A stretch of 64,000 nt of DNA from assembly GCA_029580855.1 (NCBI GenBank), contig JAKPQH010000174.1:1-64000 (forward strand), given 5' to 3'. Positions 45,488 through 53,530 of the stretch are shown here, in pieces (the first letter of the stretch is position 1; every line of letters starts with the position of its first letter). The translations under genes were made by a program, and so were the position numbers. Source of the DNA: a bacterium (GTDB lineage: Bacteria > Methylomirabilota > Methylomirabilia > Methylomirabilales > 2-02-FULL-66-22). Under the pieces are notes generated by a model that did not search any database, was not told the DNA's origin, and worked only from the letters and a program-made list of their open reading frames with translations.

Positions 45488-47368
45488 GTGGCTTTGCGAC
45501 GCGACAGGCTCGGTCTCGGGGGGCCCGTGTCCACGCCGATCACGGCCCGCATTGCCGGCGCCATCGATATCTCCATCGAGACGCTGTCCGCCGCCCTCCT
45601 CGTCGGCACCGTGGTCATCGCGTTTCTCCAGGTCGTCTTTCGCTTCGTGCTGAACAACGCCCTGAGCTGGCCGGAAGAGATGGCCCGCTTCGCGTTCGTG
45701 TGGTGCGTCTTCCTGGCCGCCGCCATGGTCACGCGGCGGTCGCGACACATCGCCATCGACCTGCTCCCGCGGGCGCTCGGACCGGGCGCCCTCCGCGTGC
45801 ACGCGTGCGCGGTGCGGGCCGTCTCGGCCGCCGTCGCCGCATTCCTGCTCGTCTACGGCGCCGATCTCGTCCTCAAATCCACCTACGTGTCGCCGGCGCT
45901 GGAGTGGCCGTACACCTATCTCTACCTCGCGGTCCCCACCGGAGCGGCGATTTCGCTGACCCTGCTGCTGCTGGAGCCCGTCGCCGGCTTCGATCGGGTC
46001 CGGAGCGGCGTGGCCTCGGTGCTCGGCGGCCTCGCCCTGTATCTCGCCATCGAGGGGGCGGCCAGGGCCGGTCTCCTGAACTCCCTGGGGGTCGTCGGGC
46101 CGCTGGTGATCATCGTCCTCGGCCTGATGATGCTGGGTATTCCCATCGTGGACGCCCTGATCTTCGGCACCTTCGTGGCGTTCGCGCCCCAGGGCGAACT
46201 GGCGCTCATGCCTGTTCCGCAGGGACTCACCAACGCGCTGGATTACCTGCTCATCGCCATCCCGTTCTTCATGCTGGCCGCGGGCCTGATGAATGTCGGC
46301 GGCATCACCGAGCGGCTGGTGGGGCTCGCGGCGGCCCTGGTCGGGCACTTCCGCGGCGGCCTCGGCCACGTGAACGTGCTGACCAACACGCTCATGGGCG
46401 GCGTCTCCGGCTCCTCCACGGCCGACGCCGCCGCCATCGCCAAGACCATGGTCCCCGCCATGGAGCGGCGCGGCTACCCGAAGCCGTTCGGCGTCGCGCT
46501 GACCAGCGCGGCGTCGATCCTGGCCAACATGATCCCACCCAGCCTCGGGCTCATCATCTACGGCGCGCTGGCGGCGGCATCGGTGGGAGCGTTGTTCATC
46601 GCCACCATCGTGCCCGGCCTGCTGATGGCGCTGACCCTGTCCATGGTCGTGCACCTCGAGTGTCTGCGCCGAGGCATCGGCGAGCGCGGCGAGCGGGCCG
46701 GCTGGGCCATGCGGGGCGAGGCGGCGGCGCGGGCGATACCGGCCCTCATCCTCCCGCTCGTGATCGTCGGCGGCATCCGTTACGGCGTGTTCTCGGCGAC
46801 CGAGGCGGGGTCGGTGGCCGCGCTCTACTCCCTGGGGTGCGGCGCGCTCGTGTATCGTACCGCCCGCGGCGGGGCGCTGCTGCGCGCGCTGCGCGAGTCG
46901 CTGGCGGAGACCGCAACGGTGATGGTCATCATCGCGGCGTCGGCGCCGTTCGCCTTCGCCCTCATCATCGAGCAGGTCCCGCAGAAGCTAGCGATCGCCA
47001 TGGGCGCGCTGTCCGGCAACTGGATCCTGCTGCTGGTGGTGCTCAACGGCTTCCTGCTCGTCGTCGGCCTGGCCATGGAGATGATCGCCTCGATGGTGAT
47101 TCTGGTTCCGCTGCTCGTCCCCATCCTGAAGACGGCGAACATCGACCTGGTGCATTTTGGCGTGGTGATGGTCGCGAACCTGTGCATCGGGGCGCTCACA
47201 CCGCCGCTGGCGATCCTGGTGTTCACGGCGGCGCGCGTCACGGACACGCCCATCCACCTGGCGTATCGCGCGTGCCGGCCGTTCATGGTCGGCCTGCTGA
47301 TCTGGCTCGCCGCCATCACTTTTGTTCCCGCCCTGAGCCTCGCGCCGCTCAGGCTGTTCGGCCCATAG
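45488..47368 (+). CDS. TRAP transporter fused permease (DctQ-DctM)
   Basis: 626 aa. The N-terminal ~170 residues form the four-helix small subunit (DctQ; ALSWPEEMARFAFVWCVFLAAA). The remainder is the 12-helix DctM subunit (GIPIVDALIFGTF, LMGGVSGSSTADAAAIAKTM, NMIPPSLGLIIYG, IGALTPPLAILVF). Sodium-driven import with the DctP-like protein. GTG start. The stop is directly followed by repeat copy 4. Confidence 0.94.
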   Translation: MALRRDRLGLGGPVSTPITARIAGAIDISIETLSAALLVGTVVIAFLQVVFRFVLNNALSWPEEMARFAFVWCVFLAAAMVTRRSRHIAIDLLPRALGPGALRVHACAVRAVSAAVAAFLLVYGADLVLKSTYVSPALEWPYTYLYLAVPTGAAISLTLLLLEPVAGFDRVRSGVASVLGGLALYLAIEGAARAGLLNSLGVVGPLVIIVLGLMMLGIPIVDALIFGTFVAFAPQGELALMPVPQGLTNALDYLLIAIPFFMLAAGLMNVGGITERLVGLAAALVGHFRGGLGHVNVLTNTLMGGVSGSSTADAAAIAKTMVPAMERRGYPKPFGVALTSAASILANMIPPSLGLIIYGALAAASVGALFIATIVPGLLMALTLSMVVHLECLRRGIGERGERAGWAMRGEAAARAIPALILPLVIVGGIRYGVFSATEAGSVAALYSLGCGALVYRTARGGALLRALRESLAETATVMVIIAASAPFAFALIIEQVPQKLAIAMGALSGNWILLLVVLNGFLLVVGLAMEMIASMVILVPLLVPILKTANIDLVHFGVVMVANLCIGALTPPLAILVFTAARVTDTPIHLAYRACRPFMVGLLIWLAAITFVPALSLAPLRLFGP

Positions 47369-47491
47369 CCGGTTGCTGAAAAGGGCCCGGCGGCGACGCG
47401 CCGGGTACCTCTCGGACGATGGCTGCGGCGCCGCGACGGACGCGCTACGCACGCCTCGCCTTGCAGGTGGAGCTTTGTGAACAACCTGGGC
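47369..47491 (-). repeat. Interspersed hairpin repeat, copy 4
   Basis: Plus-strand left end GGTTGCTGAAAAGGGCC follows the TRAP permease stop within two bases. The right end GCTTTGTGAACAACCTGGG is the inverted partner. The core (CGGCGCCGCGACGGACGCG) is diverged. Orientation matches copies 1, 5 and 6 relative to the upstream gene. Confidence 0.7.
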
Positions 47492-47533
47492 GATAGCGTC
47501 TTTTCGGCATCCGTATGATCGGAGGGAGCGCAA

Positions 47534-48607
47534 ATGCAAAAAGCGGACGGGATGAACTACGCGCCCATCGGCAAGGCCAGCCCCGTGTGCGGCCCGGGGG
47601 AATTCCGCTTTGCCGCCGTCGGCCTCGACCACGGCCACATCTACGGCATGTGCAACGGCCTCGTCGAGGCGGGCGGCGAGCTGGCGTGGGTGTTCGACCC
47701 CGATCCGCAGCGGGTCGCAGCGTTCTGCGCGACCTACCGCGGGGTGCGGGCCGCGCGCTCCGAGGCGGAGGTCCTCGACGACCCCGCCGTCCGGCTGGTC
47801 GCCAGCGCCACCGTGCCGTGCCGGCGCGGCCCGCTCGGCCTCCGCGCGATGGCTCACGGCAAGGACTACTTCGCCGACAAACCCCCGGTCACTTCGCCGG
47901 AGCAGCTCCACGCCGCGCGTCGGACGGTCGCCGAGACCGGCCGGATCTACGCCGCCTACTACGCCGAGCGGCTGCACGTCGAGGCCGCCGTCAAAGCGGG
48001 CGATCTGATCCGGCAGGGCGCCATCGGGCGCGTGGTCCAGGTGATCGGGCTGGGGCCGCATCGCCTCAACGCCCCCGGCCGGCCGGCGTGGTTCTGGGAC
48101 CCGAAACAGTACGGTGGCATTCTGGTGGACATCGGCAGCCACCAGATCGAGCAGTTTCTCCACTACACCGGCGCGAGCGGCGGGCGCGTCCTGCACAGCA
48201 AAGTCGCCAACTACGAGAACCGCGATCATCCCGATTTCCAGGACTTCGGCGACGCGACGCTCCTCGCCGACAACGGCGCCACCTCGTATTTTCGCGTCGA
48301 TTGGTTCACCCCCGCGGGCCTGGGCGCCTGGGGCGACGGCCGCACCCTGATCCTGGGCACCGACGGCTACATTGAGCTCCGCAAATACCTCGACGTGGCC
48401 CGCGATGCGGCCGGCGACCACGTCTACCTCGTCGATCGCAACGGCGAGCACCACCTGCCGGTCCACGGGACCGTCGGCTTCCCCTACTTCGGCCGGCTCA
48501 TCCTGGACTGCCTGCACCGGACGGAGAACGCCATGCCACAGGCACACACATTCCTGGCGATCGAGCTGGCCCTCGCGGCGCAGGCCCAGGCGGTCAAGAT
48601 CGCCTGA
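47534..48607 (+). CDS. Gfo/Idh/MocA-family oxidoreductase
   Basis: 357 aa. N-terminal Rossmann domain (FRFAAVGLDHGHIYGM, WVFDPDPQRVAAF); the conserved EKP motif appears as DKP (KDYFADKPPVTSPEQL). The C-terminal domain has GGILVDIGSHQIEQFLHYTG with the usual Asp and His. NAD(P)-dependent oxidation of a sugar or polyol is typical. It sits downstream of the TRAP genes, separated by a repeat copy, and may process the imported compound. Confidence 0.9.
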   Translation: MQKADGMNYAPIGKASPVCGPGEFRFAAVGLDHGHIYGMCNGLVEAGGELAWVFDPDPQRVAAFCATYRGVRAARSEAEVLDDPAVRLVASATVPCRRGPLGLRAMAHGKDYFADKPPVTSPEQLHAARRTVAETGRIYAAYYAERLHVEAAVKAGDLIRQGAIGRVVQVIGLGPHRLNAPGRPAWFWDPKQYGGILVDIGSHQIEQFLHYTGASGGRVLHSKVANYENRDHPDFQDFGDATLLADNGATSYFRVDWFTPAGLGAWGDGRTLILGTDGYIELRKYLDVARDAAGDHVYLVDRNGEHHLPVHGTVGFPYFGRLILDCLHRTENAMPQAHTFLAIELALAAQAQAVKIA

Positions 48608-48650
48608 GATCGAACCGATCGGTTTCAAAACGCCCTGCTGGAGGAACGCC

Positions 48651-49562
48651 ATGAGCGAACACAGCGAATCCCGGCGCGGAGCGACCGCCGCGGCCGCGCC
48701 GGAGCCGCGGACGCCGTCCTCGGTCCAGCCCACGACCGCCCCCGCGATCCGGTGCGGCCTCCTCGACCGGCCGGGCTGCCGCGTCTACTACGAAGTGACG
48801 GGGGCCGGGCCTGCCATCGTCTTCGCTCACGGGCTGGGCGGCAACCACCTGGCGTGGTGGCAGCAGGTCCCGCACTTCGCCGGGCGCTACACGTGCGTGA
48901 CCTTCGCGCACCGCGGCTACCCCCCGGGCAGCGTGATCCGGGGCGGCCCGGATCCGCGCGACTTCGCCGGCGATCTCGCCGCCCTGATCGACCACCTGCA
49001 CCTCACCGACGTCCGCCTCGTCGCGCAATCCATGGGAGGCTGGACCTGCCTCGAATACGCCCTGGCCTTCCCCCACACGGTCCGGGCGCTCGTCCTCGCC
49101 GCCACGTGCGGCACGATCCACCGCCCGTCGGTGCCCGCGGCGGACCCGGACCGGCTGCCCGCCTGGGCGCGCCAAGCGGAGGCGGCGCGCGCCGATATGC
49201 AACGTCGCGGCATCTCCCCGCCCGCCGGCGAGCGCATGGCGCGCGAGCAGCCGGCGCTCCATTTTCTTTACCGGGCGATCGCCAACGCCAGTGACGCCTT
49301 CGACCGGGAGGAGCTCCGCACGCGCCTCGCGGCGACGGCCACGCGGTCACCCGACGTGCTCCGGGCTCTCGCCGTGCCGACGCTCTTCATCACCGGCGGC
49401 GAAGACGCAACCGACCCCTCTTTTCTGTCCGATGCGCTGGCCGCGCTGATGCCCAACGCCACGGTCGAGCAGGTCCGCGAGGCCGGGCATTCGGTCTATT
49501 TCGAGTGCGCCGCCATCTTCAACCGGTTGGTCGATCGCTTCCTCGCCGCCGTGGACGGCTGA
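48651..49562 (+). CDS. Alpha/beta-fold hydrolase
   Basis: 303 aa. Oxyanion region FAHGLGGNHLAWW, nucleophile Ser in VAQSMGGWTC (Q-S-M-G-G), acid in ITGGEDATDP and His in REAGHSVYFE. Resembles lactonase or enol-lactone hydrolase-type enzymes. The first ~35 residues are low-complexity. ATG 48651 has GGAGG six bases upstream. 43 bases after the oxidoreductase; probably the same pathway. Confidence 0.88.
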   Translation: MSEHSESRRGATAAAAPEPRTPSSVQPTTAPAIRCGLLDRPGCRVYYEVTGAGPAIVFAHGLGGNHLAWWQQVPHFAGRYTCVTFAHRGYPPGSVIRGGPDPRDFAGDLAALIDHLHLTDVRLVAQSMGGWTCLEYALAFPHTVRALVLAATCGTIHRPSVPAADPDRLPAWARQAEAARADMQRRGISPPAGERMAREQPALHFLYRAIANASDAFDREELRTRLAATATRSPDVLRALAVPTLFITGGEDATDPSFLSDALAALMPNATVEQVREAGHSVYFECAAIFNRLVDRFLAAVDG

Positions 49563-49724
49563 GCCGCCCGCGATGGCGCTCCGGGAGCCAACAGGACCCG
49601 CTCGTCGTCACGCTCCCGACGTCCGCCGGCGCCCGGTGCGGGCGCCGTGCGGGTTTGTCCGAGAAGGGGCAGCCGTGGCCGCACCGGGACTGCCGATCAA
49701 CCCCGCGCCCTTCCCCGTTTTCCG

Positions 49725-49754
49725 TTGACAGTCGCTTCTGCTGCGACTGATACT
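49725..49754 (+). promoter_or_regulatory. Promoter with operator-like inverted repeat upstream of the hcp remnant
   Basis: TTGACA (49725-49730), 18 bases, GATACT (49749-49754). Between and overlapping the boxes lies a perfect inverted repeat CAGTCGC-N7-GCGACTG (49729-49749). In other bacteria hcp is controlled by NO-responsive factors; the site does not match the FNR/NnrR half-site TTGAT, so the regulator is unknown. Confidence 0.65.
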
Positions 49755-49837
49755 GCACGCCACCGGCGGGTGAACCGGATCCGGCGGCCGGCGGGGCGCA
49801 GCGCCCCCTCCGCGCCCGGACACGAGGAGCTGAAGCC

Positions 49838-49964
49838 ATGCACATGTTCTGCTTCCAGTGTCAGGAAACCGGCGACGGTCCGCGCCATGCTCGCGGAGAC
49901 TTTTGCGCTGCGGCCCATCGGCACGAGCGAGGCGGACGCACGAGCGATGATGGCCGGGAGATGA
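49838..49964 (+). pseudogene. hcp: Hybrid-cluster protein (hcp) reduced to its two ends
   Basis: ATG 49838 with GAGGAG upstream opens the classic Hcp N-terminus MFCFQCQET. Within ten codons the homology stops. The other frame from about 49875 encodes the Hcp C-terminus (ATVRAMLAETFALRPIGTSE and a few more residues) to a TGA at 49962-49964. About 500 internal residues are missing and the join is out of frame. The promoter and ribosome site look intact. Either a real deletion or an assembly collapse. Confidence 0.8.
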
Positions 49965-50058
49965 GCGTGCTGTCGCCGTCGGCCCGCTCCGCCCGGAACC
50001 GGCCGAGGCATCTACGGTGATTTCCTTCGACGCCAGGCGGCGTACGAGCGTCCGTCGG

Positions 50059-50087
50059 TTGACACAGAGCCCTTGGCTGCGGAAACT
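50059..50087 (+). promoter_or_regulatory. Candidate promoter for the SRAP gene
   Basis: TTGACA (50059-50064), 17 bases, GAAACT (50082-50087). Perfect -35, poor -10. Leader about 36 bases. Confidence 0.45.
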
Positions 50088-50129
50088 ACACCCACACCAC
50101 CGCGCCACCGCATCGAGGAGCACCGATCC

Positions 50130-50798
50130 ATGTGCGGCCGATTCAGTCTGGGGGCGACGATCCGTGTTGGCCAGCTCTTCGACCTCCCGAACTGCCCCGA
50201 CATGCGCCCCCGCTATAACATCGCCCCCGGTCAGGACGTCCCTGCGGTGATCCGGAATCGGGAGACGGGCGACCGCGAGTTCCGGCCGTTCCGCTGGGGA
50301 CTCGTCCCGTCATGGGCGAAAGACCCCGCCGTCGGCAACCGCATGATAAACGCACGGAGCGAGACGGCGGCGACCAAACCCGCGTTCCGCACCCTGCTGC
50401 GACAACGCCGGTGCCTGATCCTGGCCGATGGGTTCTACGAGTGGAGCGGGGACGGTCCGCGCAAGCAGCCCTACCACGTCAAGCTCCGGGACGGCGAACC
50501 GTTCGCGTTTGCCGGTCTGTGGGATCGCTGGGCGCCTGCTGGCGGCCGGCCCCTGGAGACATGCACCATCCTGACGACCACGCCGAACGCAGTGGTCCGG
50601 CCGATCCATGACCGGATGCCGGTCATCCTCCCGCCGGGCGCGTACGGCGCTTGGCTGGATCCGATGCTGCACGATGCGTCGGAACTTCGGGCGCTCCTGA
50701 CGCCCTACCCTGCCGAAGCGATGACCGCCTTCCCGGTGAGTACCTGGGTGAACAATCCGGCGCACGACGCGCCGGCGTGCGTCCTGCCGCTGGCCTAG
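50130..50798 (+). CDS. SRAP/HMCES-family protein (YedK-like)
   Basis: 222 aa. The catalytic Cys2 (MCGRFS) is exposed after Met removal and forms a thiazolidine crosslink with abasic sites in single-stranded DNA. Other active-site residues: Asn in MINARSET, Glu in GFYEWSG and His in PIHDRMPVIL. Conserved RPRYNIAPGQDV and FRWGLVPSWAKD. Protects abasic DNA during replication. Stand-alone gene. Confidence 0.95.
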   Translation: MCGRFSLGATIRVGQLFDLPNCPDMRPRYNIAPGQDVPAVIRNRETGDREFRPFRWGLVPSWAKDPAVGNRMINARSETAATKPAFRTLLRQRRCLILADGFYEWSGDGPRKQPYHVKLRDGEPFAFAGLWDRWAPAGGRPLETCTILTTTPNAVVRPIHDRMPVILPPGAYGAWLDPMLHDASELRALLTPYPAEAMTAFPVSTWVNNPAHDAPACVLPLA

Positions 50799-50911
50799 CC
50801 GGGATGCCCACGGCGTGACGCGGATGGTGCCCGACCGGACGTGTGCCCACGCCATGCCCAGGCCGCATCTCTGGTTCCGTCAGCCGGGTCACCGGAGCGA
50901 TGGGAGGGACC

Positions 50912-51685
50912 ATGAAGCTCGTGCGCTATGCGGTCGGTAGAGCGGTTGCCTATGGCCTCCTCGAGGAGGACGGAGCCGTCCGCCGGATCACCGGATCCCC
51001 ATTTGAGCCGCTCAGGCCCGGCCAAACACGCCATCCGGTCCATGAGGTACGTCTGCTCGCGCCGGTCGATGCGCCCCGCATCATCGGCGTGGGACTGAAC
51101 TACGTCTCGCACATCAGGGAGTGCAACGTGAGCGCGCCGGCGCTCCCGATGCTCTTCATGAAGCACCCCAGCGCCGTCATCGGGCCCGGCGAGGCCATCG
51201 TGTATCCGAGGCGGGCGAAGAAAGTCGACTTCGAGGGAGAACTGGCCGTCGTCATCGGACGGCACGCGCGCCGCGTGTCGGAAGCGCAGGCGCTCGATTA
51301 TGTGCTTGGCTACACCTGCGCGAACGATGTCAGCGAGCGGGAGACCCAGGTGGCCGAGATGAAAATGGGCTGTCTGCTGGTGGGGAAATCGTACAACACC
51401 TTCTGCCCGCTGGGGCCCGCCATCGTGACCGGCCTCGACCCCGCCTCTCTCGATCTCACGACACGGCTCAACGGCCAGGTCCGCCAGCGGATCAACACGT
51501 CCGACCTGCTGTTCTCGGTCGCCGGGCTCGTCGCGTACCTCAGTCAGGCCATGACCCTGTGGCCCGGCGATACCATCCTCACCGGAACGCCGAGCGGTGT
51601 CGGTCCCCTCCAACCCGGCGATGTCGTGGAGGTCGAGATCTCGGGGATCGGCGTCCTCCGCAATCCCGTGGCGGCCGAGGCGTGA
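50912..51685 (+). CDS. Fumarylacetoacetate hydrolase (FAH) family protein
   Basis: 257 aa. Metal-binding acidic residues in VDFEGELAVVIG and the core GYTCANDVSERETQ, with the TGTPSGVGPLQPGDVVEVEI C-terminal signature. Relatives hydrolyse or decarboxylate 2-oxo-diacid intermediates of aromatic degradation. ATG 50912 with GGGAGGG upstream. No aromatic cluster adjoins. Confidence 0.92.
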   Translation: MKLVRYAVGRAVAYGLLEEDGAVRRITGSPFEPLRPGQTRHPVHEVRLLAPVDAPRIIGVGLNYVSHIRECNVSAPALPMLFMKHPSAVIGPGEAIVYPRRAKKVDFEGELAVVIGRHARRVSEAQALDYVLGYTCANDVSERETQVAEMKMGCLLVGKSYNTFCPLGPAIVTGLDPASLDLTTRLNGQVRQRINTSDLLFSVAGLVAYLSQAMTLWPGDTILTGTPSGVGPLQPGDVVEVEISGIGVLRNPVAAEA

Positions 51686-51721
51686 CTCGTTCGCCGCGAA
51701 CGGACCCGACGGCGGCTCGAC

Positions 51722-52027
51722 CTATGGTGCCTTCAATTTGGACCGGACGCTCCGGACCTTGTCGTCCATCGTCTGGTCGCGATCCATCCGTGTCCCCACT
51801 TTGATGACCGTGGAGATGCGGGGCGCGCCCATGGCGTGAACGGTCTCGTGGCACTTCTTGATCGCGGCGAAGACCGCATCCCACTCGCCCTCGATGTTGG
51901 TGCCGTAGGCATGCAGCTGGCTCTTGAGCCCCGCCTCCGTCACCACGCGCTCGCACGCCACGACGTACTCGGAAACCGACACGCCGACACCCAGCGGCAC
52001 CACGCACAGATCTACGATGGCCTTCAT
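51722..52027 (-). CDS. MTH1187/YkoF-type thiamine-binding-like protein
   Basis: 101 aa. IVDLCVVPLGVGVSVSEYV, HAYGTNIEGEWDAVFAAIKKCHE and STVIKVGTRMDR match the MTH1187 family (DUF77), small ferredoxin-like tetramers proposed to bind thiamine-related ligands. ATG 52027 with AGAGGAG upstream. Converges on the FAH-family gene. Confidence 0.9.
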   Translation of the reverse strand: MKAIVDLCVVPLGVGVSVSEYVVACERVVTEAGLKSQLHAYGTNIEGEWDAVFAAIKKCHETVHAMGAPRISTVIKVGTRMDRDQTMDDKVRSVRSKLKAP

Positions 52028-52035
52028 CGCTCCTC

Positions 52036-52150
52036 TACCTTTCTGCTCAGCGCAAAGCGCAGGGCGCATGGCGATCAGCGCAAGGACTATCATCCCGGGC
52101 GCTCACCGCTATGCGCTTGGCGCTTGGCGTTTCACCCGTGACGCTCTCCG
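52036..52150. repeat. Irregular GCGC-rich microrepeats
   Basis: The gap before abgA's stop contains repeated units such as CAGCGCAAAGCGCAGGGCGCATGGCG and ATGCGCTTGGCGCTTGGCG, giving near-tandem nine- to ten-base periodicity on both strands. Non-coding; function unknown. Confidence 0.45.
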
Positions 52151-52174
52151 CTCTGCGCGCCGCCCGCGGCCAGC

Positions 52175-53482
52175 TCAGCCTTTCGTCAGCAACTCCACCG
52201 CCACGCCCGCCAGCAGCGCGATCCCCGGTACAAGCGCCTCCTCATCGATGTCGAAAAATCCATCATGGTGACCCGCCGCCAGCTCGGTCCCGATCATCAC
52301 AAAAGCGGCCTGCCCGCCCTTCTGCTGCACCCGCTCCATGAAGTAGGTGCAATCCTCGCTCCCGCCGATGTTGCCCGCCGGAAGGATCTCGGTGAAGAGG
52401 TGCTGACGCTTGGCCACCTGCTCAATCCGGGCCACCAGGGCGGCGTCGTTTTCGCACCCCGCGGCACCCCCCATGAGCTGCATCGCCACGGTGCACCCGT
52501 GCATGGCAGCGGAAGCCTCGATGATTCGGACAGCCTCCCCGTACACGTAGTCGTTGATGGCCGTCGTCGCACCGCGGGTCTCCACCTTGATGAGGGCCTG
52601 GGCCGGGATGACGTTGCGACCGGTGCCGCCCTGGATGACGCCGACGTTGATCCGGGACACGCCCCGGCTGTGCCGAGAAATGGCGTGCAGGTTGAGCGTT
52701 GCGGTTGCCGCCGCCAGGATGGCGTTGCGCCCCTGCTCCGGCGCGCCGCCCGCATGCGCGGGCTTTCCGGCGAACACCGCGTCCAGCTTGGTGGTGGCGA
52801 GAAATCCCTCCGTCCGGCAGGCGACCTGGCCCGTCGTCTTCAAACCGATTCCGAGGTGGGCGCCCACGATGTATTTGACGTCGTCCACCACGCCACGCGC
52901 CACCATGGCCTTGGCGCCGCGGACGCCTTCCTCGGCCGGCTGGAAGATCAGCTTGACGGTTCCGGCGAGCCGGTCCCTCAATCCCGCCAGCACCTCCGCG
53001 ACGCCCAGCCCCGTCGCCGTGTGGCCGTCGTGACCGCAGGCGTGCATGGCGCCCTGGTTCACCGACGCGAACCCTTCGCGGGACGGCCGGTGTTTCTCAC
53101 CGGTTGCCTCGACCAGATCGTTCGCGTCCATGTCCACCCGCAACGCGACCGTCGGCCCCGGTTTTCCGAATCGCATGACCCCGACCACGCCGGTCTTGCC
53201 GCCCCGCATCTTCTCCGCCCAGACTGCGTGCGCCCCCTGCTCCAGGGCCCGTTGGAATTGGCGGTCAAGCTCCGCGCTGGACGGGACGCCCATCATGGAC
53301 GCCGCCTCCACCACCTCGTCGCCCGCCAAGACCTGGTAGCCCAGGTCAGCCAACGTCGCCGCCACGATCGATGCCGTGCGAAACTCGGTCCAGGCCGTCT
53401 CCGCGTACTTGTGGAAATCGCGCCGCCGGGCAACGGTCTTGTCCTTGAGTCCCTGTGCCGCCCTGATGATCTCGGCATCCAT
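52175..53482 (-). CDS. abgA: M20-family amidohydrolase, AbgA-like
   Basis: 435 aa, the length of AbgA (p-aminobenzoyl-glutamate hydrolase subunit A). Strong similarity in segments: RRRDFHKYAETAWTEFRTA, RVDMDANDL, the metal motif MHACGHDGHTA, IFQPAEEGVRGAKAMV, RINVGVIQGGTGRNVIPA and GSEDCTYFMERVQQKGG. Cleaves p-aminobenzoyl-glutamate, a folate breakdown product. In Escherichia coli the enzyme needs AbgB; no abgB is visible here. ATG 53482 with AGGGGG. Confidence 0.88.
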   Translation of the reverse strand: MDAEIIRAAQGLKDKTVARRRDFHKYAETAWTEFRTASIVAATLADLGYQVLAGDEVVEAASMMGVPSSAELDRQFQRALEQGAHAVWAEKMRGGKTGVVGVMRFGKPGPTVALRVDMDANDLVEATGEKHRPSREGFASVNQGAMHACGHDGHTATGLGVAEVLAGLRDRLAGTVKLIFQPAEEGVRGAKAMVARGVVDDVKYIVGAHLGIGLKTTGQVACRTEGFLATTKLDAVFAGKPAHAGGAPEQGRNAILAAATATLNLHAISRHSRGVSRINVGVIQGGTGRNVIPAQALIKVETRGATTAINDYVYGEAVRIIEASAAMHGCTVAMQLMGGAAGCENDAALVARIEQVAKRQHLFTEILPAGNIGGSEDCTYFMERVQQKGGQAAFVMIGTELAAGHHDGFFDIDEEALVPGIALLAGVAVELLTKG

Positions 53483-53530
53483 GGCCAACCCCCTTGGTTT
53501 TGGTTTGGTTCTCCATCGGCGGTTTTCGGT

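Noticed and set aside
44408-46654. A 748-codon open frame on the minus strand opposite the TRAP genes
   Set aside because: Its translation is Arg/Gly/His-rich with no recognisable domain, while the plus strand has clear DctP and DctQM motifs; it is a high-GC antisense shadow.
50012-50203. Minus-strand peptide faintly like an IS3-type transposase segment (LCVNRRTLVRRL)
   Set aside because: Only about a dozen residues, no catalytic residues, and it overlaps the SRAP start; most likely chance.
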